Source of the DNA: Salinimicrobium terrae DSM 17865
GTDB lineage: Bacteria; Bacteroidota; Bacteroidia; Flavobacteriales; Flavobacteriaceae
DNA: 64,000 nt
Assembly (NCBI RefSeq): GCF_000424665.1
Contig: NZ_AUKI01000011.1
Span: 62,001-126,000, forward strand
Reading direction: 5' to 3'
Part shown: positions 63,501 to 64,000 of the stretch, piece after piece
Layout: each line of letters starts with the position of its first letter
How positions within the stretch are numbered: the first letter of the stretch is position 1
The notes under the pieces: generated by a model
Databases searched by the model: none
Told to the model about the DNA's origin: nothing
What the model saw: only the letters and a program-made list of their open reading frames with translations
Translations under genes and position numbers: made by a program

Positions 63501-64000
63501 ATGTCTGAAGATTTCAATACGCACCCTCATAGAAGATACAATATTCTAACAGGAGAATGGATTCTGGTATCTCCTCACCGAACAAAAAGGCCCTGGCAGG
63601 GAAAGCTCGAAAAGGTGGCGGGAGAAGAGCGTCCTTCGTATGATGCCGATTGTTTTTTATGTCCGGGAAACACAAGAGCCAGTGGCGATAAAAATCCCGA
63701 ATATAAAGATCCCTACACCTTTCAGAATGATTTTTCCGCTTTGTTGCCCGAAGGTCCTAAGGGGGAATTTAAAGAGGGTTTATTACAGGCAAGTTCAGAA
63801 ACCGGGATCTGCAGGGTAGTCTGCTTTTCACCCGACCACTCCCTTACTTTACCTGTAATGAGCACCGGTGATATTGTAAAGGTTGTCCAGAAATGGAAAG
63901 AAGAATATACAGACCTTGCCAGTCGGGAAGACATAAACTATGTCATGATCTTTGAAAATAAAGGTGATATGATGGGGTGCAGTAATCCACATCCTCACGG
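63501..64000 (+). CDS. galT: Galactose-1-phosphate uridylyltransferase, N-terminal part
   Basis: Exchanges UMP between UDP-glucose and galactose 1-phosphate. Only 166 residues lie in the window. Visible landmarks are [25 protein letters not shown] at the start (the signature is longer than the 20 residues needed to recognise it), zinc-site residues in DCFLCPGN, and the beginning of the active-site loop [16 protein letters not shown], where the window ends. It lies five bases after galK on the same strand. Confidence 0.94.
   Translation, partial: MSEDFNTHPHRRYNILTGEWILVSPHRTKRPWQGKLEKVAGEERPSYDADCFLCPGNTRASGDKNPEYKDPYTFQNDFSALLPEGPKGEFKEGLLQASSETGICRVVCFSPDHSLTLPVMSTGDIVKVVQKWKEEYTDLASREDINYVMIFENKGDMMGCSNPHPH

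Overview
The window looks like the chromosome of a marine-type member of the Flavobacteriaceae (phylum Bacteroidota). The signs are a SusC/SusD/SusE glycan-uptake locus, AT-rich spacers with TTG...TAnnTTTG-type promoters instead of strong Shine-Dalgarno sequences, a carbamoyltransferase of the Bacteroidota acyl-ornithine type, the leucine, isoleucine-valine and arginine operons lying side by side, and REP-like palindromes. Genus is not resolved from sequence alone. Both ends cut genes: dnaK on the left, galT on the right. I see no rRNA, tRNA, IS element, phage or CRISPR array.

Layout. 1-4,700: dnaK (partial), serine dehydratase, an island of hairpin repeats, a small secreted NTF2-like protein, panB and an RluA-type pseudouridine synthase. 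4,700-17,500: amino-acid block one. A Bacteroidota protein of unknown function lies divergent to leuACDB, which converges on ilvD-ilvB-ilvN-ilvC-ilvA. 17,600-27,200: amino-acid block two, a nine-gene leftward arginine operon (GNAT acyltransferase, argG, argC, proC, argD, argF', argB, argE, argH) punctuated by three palindromic elements. 27,200-30,200: an aldehyde dehydrogenase converging end to end on a GNAT-nitrilase fusion. 30,500-36,700: a leftward run of comM, a DUF2891 lipoprotein, an Nramp-like transporter without metal ligands, and the 5-oxoprolinase genes pxpA-pxpB-pxpC. 36,900-39,800: pfkA, gapA and a BadF-type sugar kinase. 39,900-58,700: an alpha-glucan (starch/maltodextrin) utilisation locus. 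58,700-64,000: a large secreted clan GH-A-like glycosidase, a Nudix-type regulator, and galK-galT.

How the genes work together. In the alpha-glucan locus a surface amylase and SusCDE bind, cut and import glucans; periplasmic GH13 and GH31 enzymes trim them; an MFS permease brings maltose into the cytoplasm; GH65 phosphorylase and beta-phosphoglucomutase make glucose 6-phosphate, and pfkA-gapA next door carry it onward. A LacI regulator lies between the divergent halves. A perfect palindrome in its control region recurs with two changes in front of pfkA, which suggests that uptake and glycolysis are wired together.

The most interesting candidate system is in the amino-acid blocks. Each of the three operons is preceded by a short reading frame rich in, or containing, codons for its own end product: an Arg-rich leader ending RRRM before the arginine operon, an Ile/Val/Leu-containing leader before leuA, and a 13-codon frame beginning MKVIL whose stop overlaps the ilvD start. 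With the associated hairpins, this suggests ribosome-mediated attenuation or translational coupling across the whole region. LeuA also lacks the usual feedback domain, so expression control may carry more of the load. All of this is inference from sequence.
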